Source: Aeromonas veronii bv. veronii (GTDB lineage: Bacteria > Pseudomonadota > Gammaproteobacteria > Enterobacterales > Aeromonadaceae). From it: a stretch of 64,000 nucleotides of DNA. Position 1 is the stretch's first letter, and each line of letters begins with the position of its first letter. The stretch is from assembly GCF_000820225.1 (NCBI RefSeq), contig NZ_CDDK01000005.1, positions 1 through 64,000 on the forward strand, given 5' to 3'. Positions 1-8,261 of this stretch are shown here, one piece after another. A program made the translations under genes and the position numbers. The notes beneath the pieces were generated by a model. It saw only the letters and a list, made by a program, of their open reading frames with translations, did not search any database and was not told the DNA's origin.

Positions 1-182
1 GATGCCACCTATCTGGCCTGGATCGATTGCCGCCAACTGGGGCTGCCGGACGATGAGCTGAAACAACTGCTCATCGAGAGGGGGGGCAGGGCTTTATTCG
101 CCTCAATCTCGGCTGCCCGCGCAGCTATCTGGAGCAGGCACTCAATGGCCTGGAGGCGCTGGTCAGCAATACACCGGCCTGA
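1..182 (+). pseudogene. C-terminal end of a MalY/PatB-type cystathionine beta-lyase, frameshifted by a small deletion
   Basis: The window opens inside a fold-type I PLP enzyme of the MalY/PatB (C-S beta-lyase) group. Frame 1 reads DATYLAWIDCRQLGL then a helix ending LLIER at about position 81. The conserved tail GFIRLNLGCPRSYLEQAL continues in frame 3 from about 84 to the TGA at 180-182. In E. coli MalY and B. subtilis PatB, as I recall them, about 14 residues lie between these two blocks, including a conserved Pro-Gly/Phe-Gly segment. Here only 2 nt separate them, so about 40 bp is missing and the frame is lost. Read literally, frame 1 runs into a stop at about 186 after an unrelated tail. 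The junction is a G7 run. The gene is either a pseudogene or carries an assembly error; its 5' part lies outside the window. Confidence 0.75.
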
Positions 183-191
183 GTGAAGCGA

Positions 192-217
192 GTTGGGGCT
201 GCACTGCCCCGACTTTT
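192..217 (+). terminator. Rho-independent terminator after the MalY-like gene
   Basis: The hairpin GTTGGGGC-tgcact-GCCCCGAC has one G-T pair and is followed by TTTT. It starts 10 bases after the TGA of the lyase remnant. Confidence 0.7.
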
Positions 218-338
218 ATCTCATGCACCGCGATAAGTAAGCTTACAAGCAGTCAACCTTCTATGACACGATCCGAGAGAACTTAACACTCCTGCCCGAA
301 TGTGGTAGTACAGCCCATTAAACACCCAGCCAGAACCA

Positions 339-842
339 TCACAGCTCCTGCTCCAGCAGCAGGCACTCATCGGCATCTTCGCTCAACTTGACCAGTCGAC
401 TGCGCACCAGCCCCAGCTTGGCCAACAGGCCAATGGATCGCTCGTTGCCCGGAGTGACGATGGCGACCACCTGCCCGATCCCCAACCGGCTTTTGCCATC
501 GGCAAGGGCGGCCTGCGCCGCTTCAATGGCGTAGCCCTGACCGCGATATTGCGGCAGGAAGGCGTAACCGATATCGACCTGCTCCAGGGTATCGCGCTTG
601 ATCAGACCGCAGATACCGAGGCTGGCACCGTCCTCCTTGCGCTCCACCAGATAGAGCCCGTGACCATAACGGGCATAGCTGACCGCCGGCCCCTGCTGGA
701 TATACTCCTGCGCCTGCTCCAGGGTGCGAATGCCCCGATCACCGATGTAACGATAAAAGTCGCCGTCATTGAGCAGCTCAAGGATGAAGGGGGCATCGGT
801 GGCGATCATTTCGCGCAGGATCAGGCGGGAGGAGGCAATCAT
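339..842 (-). CDS. GNAT family N-acetyltransferase (RimJ/RimL-like)
   Basis: A 167-aa protein starting MIASSRLILREM. It has the layout of GNAT acetyltransferases related to RimJ/RimL, which move an acetyl group from acetyl-CoA to an amino group of a protein or small molecule. The N-terminal strand RLILREM leads into the alpha1 helix. The acetyl-CoA binding motif A is YAFLPQYRGQGYAIEA (R/Q-x-x-G-x-G/A type), and motif B follows as TPGNERSIGLLAKLGL. I chose the ATG at 842 over a GTG at 890 because the similarity begins there. The only Shine-Dalgarno-like match is a weak GAG. The substrate cannot be told from sequence. The gene stands alone, convergent with the upstream lyase remnant. Confidence 0.85.
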   Translation of the reverse strand: MIASSRLILREMIATDAPFILELLNDGDFYRYIGDRGIRTLEQAQEYIQQGPAVSYARYGHGLYLVERKEDGASLGICGLIKRDTLEQVDIGYAFLPQYRGQGYAIEAAQAALADGKSRLGIGQVVAIVTPGNERSIGLLAKLGLVRSRLVKLSEDADECLLLEQEL

Positions 843-924
843 GGCAAGGGCTCTCAAACGGAAAGTGAAGGGCAAAGAGTGCCCCGTCACTCCCGGGCTG
901 GCAAGCCTGTGGCACCATCGGCCA

Positions 925-949
925 TAAAAAAGGGGCCATATTGGCCCCT
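925..949 (-). terminator. Rho-independent terminator of the HDOD gene
   Basis: The minus strand reads a hairpin AGGGGCC-aatat-GGCCCCT followed by a T run. It begins about 20 bases past the stop of the HDOD gene at 971. Confidence 0.75.
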
Positions 950-970
950 GATGAGATGGGATAAACGGGC

Positions 971-1804
971 TCAGGCAGCCAGCAACCCGGCGTAGCCATT
1001 ACCCTGCTCGCGCAGTGCAGTGAACTGGGCGGCACAATCGGCCCAGCTCAGCCCCAGTGCATCTGCCACCTTGTGGGGCCACTCGGGTGGCGCCTCTGCC
1101 CCCACATCGGATTGCGCAGCCAGCACGATCGCCAGATGGATCAACCCGGCCTCGGCGGAGAACTCCTTGGCCAGCATGGGGTTGTAGTGATACTCCACCG
1201 CATTGCTGATGGTCTCGGGGAACTTCCAGTAGCGTGCCATAGCCGCCCCGACCTGGGCATAGTTGAAGCCAACCACCAGCTCTTCCGCCTTGGCCCGCCC
1301 CTTGTGCAACTCCAGGTCGTGAATGTGATGGACGGTGTTTTCCGGCAGGCCCACATGCATCACCAGTCGGCCAAGGTCATAGAGCAGGGCGCAGGTAAAG
1401 ACCTCATCTCCCTTCATCCCCTTCTTCACAGCCAGACGACGCGCCAGCTCCGCCACATTGAAGACGCAGCCCCAGAAATGTTTGAGGTCAATGCCGGGCA
1501 CCGCAGTGACCGATTCGGTGAGCCCGCAGGCCAGCACCATGTTGCGCACCATCGCCAGTCCAAGCCGCACCGCGGCTTCATTGACGGTGCCGATCTGACG
1601 ACTGCTGCCGAATTTGGCCGAGTTGGCCAGCCGCAGCAACTTGGCGGAGATGACAGGGTCCTTGTTGATCAACTTGCTGATCTTGAGCAGATCCGGATCC
1701 TTTTCATTGAAGGTCTGGATCAAATCGCGCATCACTTCCGGGATCTGGGGCAGTAGCTTGGGCTCGGCCAGCAGGGAATCTATCGTGGGCATAGGCGTGT
1801 CCAT
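971..1804 (-). CDS. HDOD domain protein
   Basis: A 277-aa protein made up almost entirely of an HDOD domain, an HD-related domain found in signalling proteins and thought to act through protein contacts rather than as a phosphohydrolase. The typical N-terminal part reads LPQIPEVMRDLIQTF, then IINKDPVISAKLLRLANS-type residues at about 46-63 and the AVRLGLAMVRNMVLACGL helix. The later HD position reads TCALLYDLGRLV, so a canonical metal-binding His-Asp pair is not evident. No receiver, GGDEF or EAL domain is attached. The start may be the first ATG (1804) or the ATG four codons later. It is a single-gene unit with its own terminator. Its partner is unknown. Confidence 0.85.
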   Translation of the reverse strand: MDTPMPTIDSLLAEPKLLPQIPEVMRDLIQTFNEKDPDLLKISKLINKDPVISAKLLRLANSAKFGSSRQIGTVNEAAVRLGLAMVRNMVLACGLTESVTAVPGIDLKHFWGCVFNVAELARRLAVKKGMKGDEVFTCALLYDLGRLVMHVGLPENTVHHIHDLELHKGRAKAEELVVGFNYAQVGAAMARYWKFPETISNAVEYHYNPMLAKEFSAEAGLIHLAIVLAAQSDVGAEAPPEWPHKVADALGLSWADCAAQFTALREQGNGYAGLLAA

Positions 1805-1961
1805 CCATGTTATCTGTGTTCCAACCTGTTTGCCTTGGCAAACTCCTCCTAATTATGGGTAACAAATGGCCTCCCCATCGGATTGTTTATTCGCTGGTCA
1901 TTCAAGGTGTTAGTCACATTCAGGCTATACTGGCCGCCACATTCACTGTTGCGGATATCCC

Positions 1962-2228
1962 ATGAACGACACTCAGGAATTTTTTGATGAAGACGCGCTG
2001 CTGGAGATGGTGGAAAACCAACTCAACGACGGTCACCCGCCCCATGTGAAGGCGACCCTGATGCGGCTGGTGATGAAGGGCACCCCGCGAGAAGAGGCGC
2101 TGCAATATATCGCCTGCGCCCTCGGTGCCGAGCTGATGGCGATGGAGGCAGATCAGGGCCCCTTCAATCTGACCCGTTACGGCGAGTTCCTCGACAGCCT
2201 GCCCGAGATGCCGTGGGCAGACGACTGA
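1962..2228 (+). CDS. Small conserved acidic protein of unknown function
   Basis: An 88-aa acidic protein, MNDTQEFFDEDALLEMVENQ at the start and ending MPWADD. I do not recognise a named domain. It is predicted soluble and mainly helical, with no signal peptide or membrane segment. Codon use is like the neighbours and the gene is followed directly by a strong bidirectional terminator, which supports a real, independently transcribed gene. It lies between the divergent HDOD gene and the convergent aphA. Confidence 0.7.
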   Translation: MNDTQEFFDEDALLEMVENQLNDGHPPHVKATLMRLVMKGTPREEALQYIACALGAELMAMEADQGPFNLTRYGEFLDSLPEMPWADD

Positions 2229-2246
2229 CCCGAGCTGGATGACGGA

Positions 2247-2286
2247 TGCAAAAAGGGCGGGTGCCAATAGCCCCGCCCTTTTTGCA
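2247..2286. terminator. Bidirectional terminator shared by the 88-aa gene and aphA
   Basis: A 15-bp inverted repeat (TGCAAAAAGGGCGGG and its complement) with a 10-base loop gives a T run on both strands. It lies between two convergent genes. Confidence 0.85.
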
Positions 2287-2301
2287 TGGATCCACTCCGG
2301 A

Positions 2302-3021
2302 TCAGAACTGGGAGTTGATGATCACCTCTTCCCCCAGCGCCCCTGCCAACGGCAGTGGCCGATAGCTGGAGTTGGCGGCCCGCAGCAGACGAATGCCGCG
2401 AATGCCGACCTCCTGCGCCGCCTTGATATCCCCATCGGCGTCGCCGTAGAACAGCTTCATCTGCTTATCCTTGAGCCACTGCACCTTGGTGTTCTGACCC
2501 GGCTGATCACCCGCGAAGATCACCGGATTGAGCTGGTCGGCCGGAATATTCATGGTCTGCTGCAAGGTCTGGCTCACTGTTTCGGTCTTGGTGGCCGAGC
2601 GGCCGGTGACGAAATAGATGTGGTCTCCGCGCTTGAGATGCATGGCGATGAGCGCCTTGCCCACCTCTTTCGGCATGCTGAACGCATCCCAGCCGTTATT
2701 CATCTTCTCCCAGAAGGCGGGGTTCTTCAGATAGCTCTCGTCGTTGGGCGAGAACTCCTGTTTGCCGCGATAAAAACCCGGGCTGGAGAAGAGCAGGGTA
2801 TCGTCGATATCAAAGCCGACCGCCATCGGGGGCAATCCATCCAGACTCTTGGCAATCTGCTCCACTGACACCCAGTGGATTGGCGCCTGCTGGGCCAAGG
2901 TGACGGTGGTGACACCGGCAGGGATTGGCTGAACGGTAGCGGCTTGACCCGCGACGGCAGGCAGAGAGAGGGCGGCAGCCAGCAAGGAGGCAAGCAGCGC
3001 CGGACGAGAGAAGTGTTTCAT
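2302..3021 (-). CDS. aphA: Class B acid phosphatase AphA, periplasmic
   Basis: A 239-aa secreted non-specific acid phosphatase/phosphotransferase of the DDDD (HAD) superfamily. It removes phosphate from nucleotides and other monoesters in the periplasm. A signal peptide begins at [20 protein letters not shown] and probably ends near AVAGQA. The catalytic motif FDIDDT (nucleophile Asp and acid Asp) is at about 70-75, TGRS supplies the motif II residue, and the metal-binding motif III reads FYGDADGDI. Length matches E. coli AphA (237 aa). The ATG at 3021 is preferred over an upstream in-frame codon at 3036 because it puts the charged n-region directly at the N-terminus. The gene is monocistronic, with a shared terminator downstream. 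Confidence 0.93.
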   Translation of the reverse strand: MKHFSRPALLASLLAAALSLPAVAGQAATVQPIPAGVTTVTLAQQAPIHWVSVEQIAKSLDGLPPMAVGFDIDDTLLFSSPGFYRGKQEFSPNDESYLKNPAFWEKMNNGWDAFSMPKEVGKALIAMHLKRGDHIYFVTGRSATKTETVSQTLQQTMNIPADQLNPVIFAGDQPGQNTKVQWLKDKQMKLFYGDADGDIKAAQEVGIRGIRLLRAANSSYRPLPLAGALGEEVIINSQF

Positions 3022-3126
3022 AAGGCAGGTTGTCATCTTGAATCAAAAGAGGGGCCAATAGTGCCCCCATCCCGCCTCTCAAATCTGTGAATGCTCCTGC
3101 AAAAGGGAGCATTTGACGCCCGATAA

Positions 3127-3801
3127 TTAATCTTCGATTGGCAGCAGATCGGTAAAAACAAAGCCGTCGCGCAGCACTGTCTCGCCGACCCGAATGCCGA
3201 GCGGACGGGAGAACATGGGGCCATCATAGGCCAGGGTGTGAAACTCGCCGTTCTCGCCGCACGGATCGACTCCCTCCGGCAACGCCGCCAGCAGCACCTC
3301 GTCAAAGTCGTGGCCACCCAGGCTGGCATCCAGCTTGTTCGGGTCGAGAGCACTGATCCGCGCCTTCAACCCAGCGGCCACCATTTGCGGCGCCAGTTCA
3401 CGGGTATTGCTGCCCCACAGCGGGAACAGTGGTTCGATGCCGGTACCTGCCAGCTGCTTTTCACGGTAGGCTCGCACATCCTCGAGGAACAAGTCGCCAA
3501 AGGCCATATGGCGGATCCCCTGTGCCACCACATCAGCGATAAAGCCGGTCATGATGCGGGCGTAATCCTCGTTGCTGCAGGGCCAGGGCAGATCAATAGT
3601 GGTGAGGGGCAGCCCGACGCAGGCGGCCTGCTCGGTCAACAGCTGCTTGCGCACCCCGTGCATCGCCACCCGCTCGAATGCCTGATTGAGGGTGGTAAAC
3701 AGCCCCACCACCTCGATGGCGGGATCTTGCCGCAACTGATGCAGTGCCCATGCGCAATCCTTGCCGCTGCTCCAGGAGAGCAGTACCCGTTTCTTTTCCA
3801 T
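3127..3801 (-). CDS. Dph6-related ATP pyrophosphatase (PP-loop, DUF71/ATP_bind_4)
   Basis: A 224-aa protein of the N-type ATP pyrophosphatase family related to eukaryotic diphthine-ammonia ligase. Bacteria lack diphthamide, so the substrate here is unknown. The PP-loop SWSSGKDCAW lies within the first 20 residues and the C-terminal family signature GENGEFHTLAYDGP is intact. Two adjacent ATGs follow a GGAGGA Shine-Dalgarno; the second (3801) has the better spacing. It is divergent from the MHS transporter at 3968, so the 166-bp gap probably holds promoters for both. Confidence 0.85.
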   Translation of the reverse strand: MEKKRVLLSWSSGKDCAWALHQLRQDPAIEVVGLFTTLNQAFERVAMHGVRKQLLTEQAACVGLPLTTIDLPWPCSNEDYARIMTGFIADVVAQGIRHMAFGDLFLEDVRAYREKQLAGTGIEPLFPLWGSNTRELAPQMVAAGLKARISALDPNKLDASLGGHDFDEVLLAALPEGVDPCGENGEFHTLAYDGPMFSRPLGIRVGETVLRDGFVFTDLLPIED

Positions 3802-3967
3802 CATTCCTCCGCCAGCGGGGCATTCGGATTGCCCCAAAAAGATGCAAGACAGTGTTGCGAATTGCGCGATTTACACACAAGAGGCAGGCAGCATACTCTC
3901 GATCACCTGTATATGCCCCTTGCACGGGGTGACAATAACTAAAAAAACCGATGGGAAACATACGGAT

Positions 3968-5287
3968 ATGACCACAAGCACACAACAGCACGATCACGCC
4001 CGCCCCCTCAATCGACAGGATTACAAAACCCTGAGTCTGGCTGCCCTCGGCGGCGCGCTGGAGTTTTACGACTTCATCATCTTCGTCTTCTTCGCCGTGG
4101 TCATCGGCGAGCTGTTCTTCCCGGCCGACATTCCCGAGTGGCTGCGCCAGTTCCAGACCTTCGGCATCTTCGCCGCCGGTTATCTGGCCCGCCCGCTTGG
4201 CGGCATCATCATGGCCCACTTTGGCGATCTCATTGGTCGCAAGCGGATGTTCACCCTCAGCATCATCATGATGGCGCTGCCGACCCTGTTGATCGGTCTG
4301 CTGCCCACCTATGCGGTGCTCGGCATCGGCGCCCCCATCGCCCTGCTGGGACTGCGGATCCTGCAAGGCGCCGCCATCGGCGGTGAAGTGCCGGGCGCTT
4401 GGGTGTTTGTCGCCGAGCACGTCCCTGCCCGTCGAGTCGGGGTCGCCTGCGGCACGCTCACGGCGGGATTGACGGCCGGCATCCTGCTCGGCTCCCTCAT
4501 CGCCACTGCGGTCAACAAGAGCCTGACCCCGGCCGAAGTAAGTGACTGGGGCTGGCGAGTGCCCTTCCTGCTGGGCGGTATCTTCGGCATCGTCGCCATG
4601 TACCTGCGTCGCTGGTTGCACGAGACACCGGTCTTCGCCGAGATGAAAGCCAACAAGACCCTGGCCGATGAGCTCCCCCTCAAGTCGGTGCTGCGCAACC
4701 ACAAGAGCAGCGTGGTGGTCTCCATGCTGCTCACCTGGCTGCTCTCCGCCGGTATCGTGGTGGTGATCCTGATGACCCCCACCTATCTGCAGAAGGTCTA
4801 TGGCATCAGCCCGGCTGACGCCCTGACCGCCAACTCGCTGGCCATAGTGGCTCTGACACTCGGCTGCATCGTCTATGGTCGACTGATCGACCTGCTGGGC
4901 AGCGGTCTCACCTTCATGTTCGGCTCCCTGCTGCTGGCGGGCTCCAGCTACGCCTTCTATCACGGTCTGGCGGCCGGTACGAGCCAGCTGGTGCCGCTCT
5001 ACATGCTGGCGGGCTTTGCGGTCGGGATTGTCGGCGCCGTGCCTTACGTGATGGTCAACGCCTTCCCGCCGGTGGTGCGCTTCTCCGGTCTGTCGTTCTC
5101 CTACAACGTGGCCTACGCCATCTTCGGCGGCCTCACCCCGATGGCGGTTACCCTCTGGATGAAGAGCGACATGCTGGCCCCCTCCCACTATGTGGTGAGT
5201 CTGTCAGTGCTGGGTTTCGCCATCGGTCTCTGGCTCTGGTTCCAGCAACGGGCCATCCGGCAGCAGCAAGCGCCGCAAGCGGCCTGA
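3968..5287 (+). CDS. MFS transporter of the metabolite:H+ symporter family (ProP/KgtP-like)
   Basis: A 439-aa inner-membrane protein with 12 predicted membrane segments. It has the MHS-family opening LAALGGALEFYDFIIF, in which the acidic and aromatic residues of TM1 are typical, and the MFS loop 2-3 signature FGDLIGRKRMF. RILQGAAIGGEVPGAWVF in TM4-5 is also typical. Members carry proline/betaine, alpha-ketoglutarate, citrate or other small acids with protons; the substrate is not readable here. The open frame extends upstream to 3761, but the first 69 codons overlap the divergent gene and are low in hydrophobic content, so I start at ATG 3968 (MTTSTQQHDH). Confidence 0.9.
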   Translation: MTTSTQQHDHARPLNRQDYKTLSLAALGGALEFYDFIIFVFFAVVIGELFFPADIPEWLRQFQTFGIFAAGYLARPLGGIIMAHFGDLIGRKRMFTLSIIMMALPTLLIGLLPTYAVLGIGAPIALLGLRILQGAAIGGEVPGAWVFVAEHVPARRVGVACGTLTAGLTAGILLGSLIATAVNKSLTPAEVSDWGWRVPFLLGGIFGIVAMYLRRWLHETPVFAEMKANKTLADELPLKSVLRNHKSSVVVSMLLTWLLSAGIVVVILMTPTYLQKVYGISPADALTANSLAIVALTLGCIVYGRLIDLLGSGLTFMFGSLLLAGSSYAFYHGLAAGTSQLVPLYMLAGFAVGIVGAVPYVMVNAFPPVVRFSGLSFSYNVAYAIFGGLTPMAVTLWMKSDMLAPSHYVVSLSVLGFAIGLWLWFQQRAIRQQQAPQAA

Positions 5288-5298
5288 CCCGAACAACA

Positions 5299-5326
5299 CG
5301 CCCCGGTATCTGCCGGGGCTTTTTTG
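5299..5326 (+). terminator. Rho-independent terminator of the MHS transporter gene
   Basis: The GC-rich hairpin GCCCCGG-tatctg-CCGGGGC is followed by a run of T. It lies 12 bases after the TGA. Confidence 0.85.
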
Positions 5327-5425
5327 TACTGCTTATGTTCAGTTTCGCCAGCATAAGATAGCCTCCCTCTGGGACCTGCCACCCGCGTCGCCCCATGGCT
5401 TCCAACTCTTTATCCGAGGCTCAAG

Positions 5426-6148
5426 ATGTTCTTTCAGGTCGTATTACTCACCTTGCTGGCGCTGCTGCCCATGGTCAACCCGCCCACCACGGCCACCCTG
5501 CTGCTGGGACTGAGCAAGGGGATGTCGCGCGAACACGTGCGCCGTCAGGTCAATCTGGCCGCCATCTATCTGTTCTGCACCCTCTGCATCACCTTCTTTA
5601 TCGGATCCTCGATCCTGGATCTGTTCGGGATCTCCATTCCGGGCTTGCGCCTGGCCGGTGGCCTCATCATCGGCTTTATCGGCTTTCGCATGCTGTTCCC
5701 CGCCCCCAGCCAGCAGAGCGGGGTCGATATAAACCAGAGCATTGCCTTCGTACCGCTCACCATGCCCAGCATGTGCGGACCGGGCACCATGGCGCTGGTA
5801 ATAAGCGGAGCCGCCCAGATTGCCGAGTTGCCTGACGAGTACAACCGCCTCACCATCTACGCAGGTGTGGTAACAGCGTTTGCCCTGATGAGCCTGATCA
5901 GCTGGGGTGTATTGAAGCTGGCGGATCCGGTCTGCAAGATCCTGGGCGCCACCGGCATCGATGCCATGACCCGCATCATGGGCTTCCTGCTGGTCTGCAT
6001 GGGTATGCAGTTTTGCATCAATGGCATCAAGGAAGTGGCACAGGATCCGGTATTCCACGGCGGCCAGACCGTGCAAACCGCTCCGGCGCTACCAAAGGCT
6101 TCCGGCACGTTTGATCAGTTGCCGCAGAAGCCCACCGGCTCTGATTGA
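5426..6148 (+). CDS. MarC family integral membrane protein
   Basis: A 240-aa membrane protein of the MarC (UPF0056) family with six predicted membrane helices. The typical first helix FFQVVLLTLLALLPMVNPPT, the LRLAGGLIIGFIGFRML segment and the PLTMPSMCGPGTMALVI loop (family P-x-x-x-GPG motif) are all present. MarC was once linked to multidrug resistance in E. coli but that role was not confirmed, and the function remains unclear. The C-terminal 35 residues after VAQDP are an extra hydrophilic tail rich in Pro and Lys. The start ATG has GAGG seven bases upstream. It is monocistronic. Confidence 0.88.
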   Translation: MFFQVVLLTLLALLPMVNPPTTATLLLGLSKGMSREHVRRQVNLAAIYLFCTLCITFFIGSSILDLFGISIPGLRLAGGLIIGFIGFRMLFPAPSQQSGVDINQSIAFVPLTMPSMCGPGTMALVISGAAQIAELPDEYNRLTIYAGVVTAFALMSLISWGVLKLADPVCKILGATGIDAMTRIMGFLLVCMGMQFCINGIKEVAQDPVFHGGQTVQTAPALPKASGTFDQLPQKPTGSD

Positions 6149-6307
6149 AAACGGTATCAAAAAGTCCCTGACGATCTGCACTGATCTTGTCCCTGATCAT
6201 GTTATTGACACACAAATGAGTTAGTTTGTTTTTCATACAGACTGTATTCAGATGGACGCTGATAGGTTTGTTGATGAATACCCACTCAACTTCAGGAGAG
6301 TATGCAG

Positions 6308-6511
6308 ATGGACAAGATGCTGACCGAAATAGGGAGCCATAGCCTGTTTCACGAGTACCTGAACGTGGTTGGGATTGCGAGCCCATCCCTCGCCAAGATC
6401 GAGCAACGCTGGGAATATAAAGATCAAGAGCAGCTGGTTGCCAAAATCCAGATCGACAAACAGGGTAACGCTCGCTATTTCATCGACGCACGCGCAATAT
6501 CAGTCAACTGA
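6308..6511 (+). CDS. Small protein of unknown function (67 aa)
   Basis: A short, mostly soluble protein, MDKMLTEIGSHSLFHEYLNV to ARAISVN, with no domain I recognise. Two in-frame ATGs (6302, 6308) follow AGGAGAG; the second has the better spacing (about 8 bases), so I take 6308. A clear intrinsic terminator begins 18 bases after the stop, so the gene has its own transcript end. About 150 bp of AT-rich DNA upstream could hold its promoter. It is convergent with tldD. Confidence 0.6.
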   Translation: MDKMLTEIGSHSLFHEYLNVVGIASPSLAKIEQRWEYKDQEQLVAKIQIDKQGNARYFIDARAISVN

Positions 6512-6528
6512 TACTCTGTATCCTTACC

Positions 6529-6557
6529 AGCCCCGGCCTACTGACCGGGGCTTTTTG
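6529..6557 (+). terminator. Rho-independent terminator of the 67-aa gene
   Basis: AGCCCCGG and CCGGGGCT arms with an 8-base loop, followed by TTTTT. Confidence 0.85.
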
Positions 6558-6576
6558 TTTTCAATGACTCCGGATA

Positions 6577-6603
6577 ACAAAAACCCCGGCACATGGCCGG
6601 GGT
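6577..6603 (-). terminator. Rho-independent terminator of tldD
   Basis: On the minus strand, ACCCCGGC-type arms form a hairpin followed by a T run. It lies about 30 bases past the tldD stop. Confidence 0.85.
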
Positions 6604-6634
6604 CTGCATATCGCCGGGTTACTGCTCACTTCGC

Positions 6635-8083
6635 TTACTGGGTGCCACCCACGGTGAGCTGATCCAGTTTGAGGGTGGGCTGGCCGACACCGACCGGCAC
6701 GCTCTGCCCCTCTTTTCCGCAGATACCGACTCCGCGATCCAGCGCAAGATCGCTGCCCACCATGGAGACCTGGCTCATCGCTTCTGGGCCGTTGCCGATC
6801 AGGGTCGCGCCCTTGATGGGAGCGGTGATCTTGCCATCCTCGATGAGGTAGGCCTCGGAGGCAGAGAAGACAAACTTGCCGGAGGTGATGTCCACCTGAC
6901 CGCCGCCGAAGTTGGGGGCATAAATGCCCTTCTTCACCGAGGCGATGATCTCCGCCGGGTCATACTGGCCCGCCAGCATATAGGTGTTGGTCATGCGCGG
7001 CATCGGCATGGCGGCGTAGGATTCGCGGCGCCCGTTGCCGGTGAGCGGCACCCCCATCAGGCGAGCGTTCTGCTTGTCTTGCAGATAACCCTTGAGGATA
7101 CCGTTCTCGATCAACACGTTGTAGCCACCCGGTGTCCCCTCGTCATCAATGGAGACGGAGCCGCGCCGACCCGGCAGGGTGCCATCATCGACGATGGTAC
7201 AGTGCTTGGAGGCCACCTGCTCGCCGATGCGGCCAGCAAATGCGGAAGATCCCTTGCGATTGAAATCCCCCTCCAGACCATGACCCACCGCCTCGTGCAG
7301 CAGCACGCCAGGCCAGCCGGAGCCCAGCACCACCGGCATGGTACCGGCTGGCGCGTCGATGGCTTCCAGATTGACCAGCGCCTGACGCACCGCTTCACGC
7401 ACATAGCCAAAAGCGCGGCTCTCCAGCCCGTCCAGTTCGAGGAACCAGTCGTAACCAAAGCGGCCACCGCCACCGGCACTGCCACGCTCGCGGCGATCGC
7501 CCTTCTCGGCGATCACGGTCACCGACAGACGCACCAGCGGACGCACATCGGCGGCCAGGGTGCCGTCGGTGGCTGCCACCAGCACCTCTTCGTAGACGCC
7601 GCTGATGGAGGCCATCACCTGATTGATGGCGGGATCCAGACTTCTGGCGAACTTGTCCATCTGCTCCAGCAGGGCGATCTTCTGGTGCTTGTCGAGGGTC
7701 TGCAGCGGATCCATGGCCGGATAGAGCAGGTTCGCTTCGGTGCGGGCCCACGCCTTCACCTTGCCGTGAGCACCGGCTGCGGCGATGCCGCGAGCGGCAG
7801 TCACCGACTGTTGCAGCGCCAGCAGGCTCAGCTCGTCCGAGTAGGCGAAGCCGGTCTTCTCGCCGCTGACGGCGCGCACCCCCACACCCTGATCGATGTT
7901 GTAGCTGCCATCCTTGACGATGCCATCTTCCAGCATCCAGGACTCGTGCCAGCTGCGCTGGAAATAGAGATCGCCGAACTCCACCTGATGACTCATCAGG
8001 CTGCCGAGCAGCTGCTGCAGGCGCCCTTCATCGAGGTCGTTCGGGGCCAACAGGGAGGCACTAACCTGGCTCAATAGACTCAA
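6635..8083 (-). CDS. tldD: Metalloprotease TldD
   Basis: A 482-aa cytoplasmic metalloprotease subunit. TldD pairs with TldE (PmbA, not in this window) to degrade unfolded peptides and mature peptide substrates such as microcin B17. The zinc-binding motif [12 protein letters not shown] is intact at about 263-274. Length matches E. coli TldD (481 aa). It is the last gene of the mre-maf-rng-yhdP-nit-tldD block, 178 bp downstream of the nitrilase-family gene. The gap holds a palindromic repeat, so tldD may also have its own promoter. Confidence 0.95.
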   Translation of the reverse strand: MSLLSQVSASLLAPNDLDEGRLQQLLGSLMSHQVEFGDLYFQRSWHESWMLEDGIVKDGSYNIDQGVGVRAVSGEKTGFAYSDELSLLALQQSVTAARGIAAAGAHGKVKAWARTEANLLYPAMDPLQTLDKHQKIALLEQMDKFARSLDPAINQVMASISGVYEEVLVAATDGTLAADVRPLVRLSVTVIAEKGDRRERGSAGGGGRFGYDWFLELDGLESRAFGYVREAVRQALVNLEAIDAPAGTMPVVLGSGWPGVLLHEAVGHGLEGDFNRKGSSAFAGRIGEQVASKHCTIVDDGTLPGRRGSVSIDDEGTPGGYNVLIENGILKGYLQDKQNARLMGVPLTGNGRRESYAAMPMPRMTNTYMLAGQYDPAEIIASVKKGIYAPNFGGGQVDITSGKFVFSASEAYLIEDGKITAPIKGATLIGNGPEAMSQVSMVGSDLALDRGVGICGKEGQSVPVGVGQPTLKLDQLTVGGTQ

Positions 8084-8161
8084 TCTTCTTCTCCAATCTC
8101 GACGTGAGATGTCGTAACGGTTAATTCATCCGGTGTGGCCCGGTGTTCAGTTCGTATTCGC

Positions 8162-8240
8162 AGGGTGCAATGGGCGCCGTGAATGGCGCCGCCAACCCCA
8201 AGATCTGCACAGGTGCAATGTGCTTCGCTTGTTGCACCCT
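8162..8240. repeat. Palindromic intergenic element between the nitrilase-family gene and tldD
   Basis: AGGGTGCAA (8162-8170) and TTGCACCCT (8232-8240) form 9-bp outer arms. A second GGTGCAA copy at 8212-8218 pairs with the same right arm around GTGCTTCGCTT, and GGCGCC-gtgaat-GGCGCC (8173-8190) forms an inner hairpin. The nested palindromes suggest a short mobile or REP-like intergenic element. I saw no second copy in the window. Confidence 0.5.
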
Positions 8241-8261
8241 ACGTCAATCAACACCCCGGGA

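Noticed and set aside
3593..5188. 531-codon minus-strand frame opposite the MHS transporter and into the Dph6-like gene
   Set aside because: Low-complexity Gln/Asp/His shadow; the transporter and the Dph6-like protein account for the sequence.
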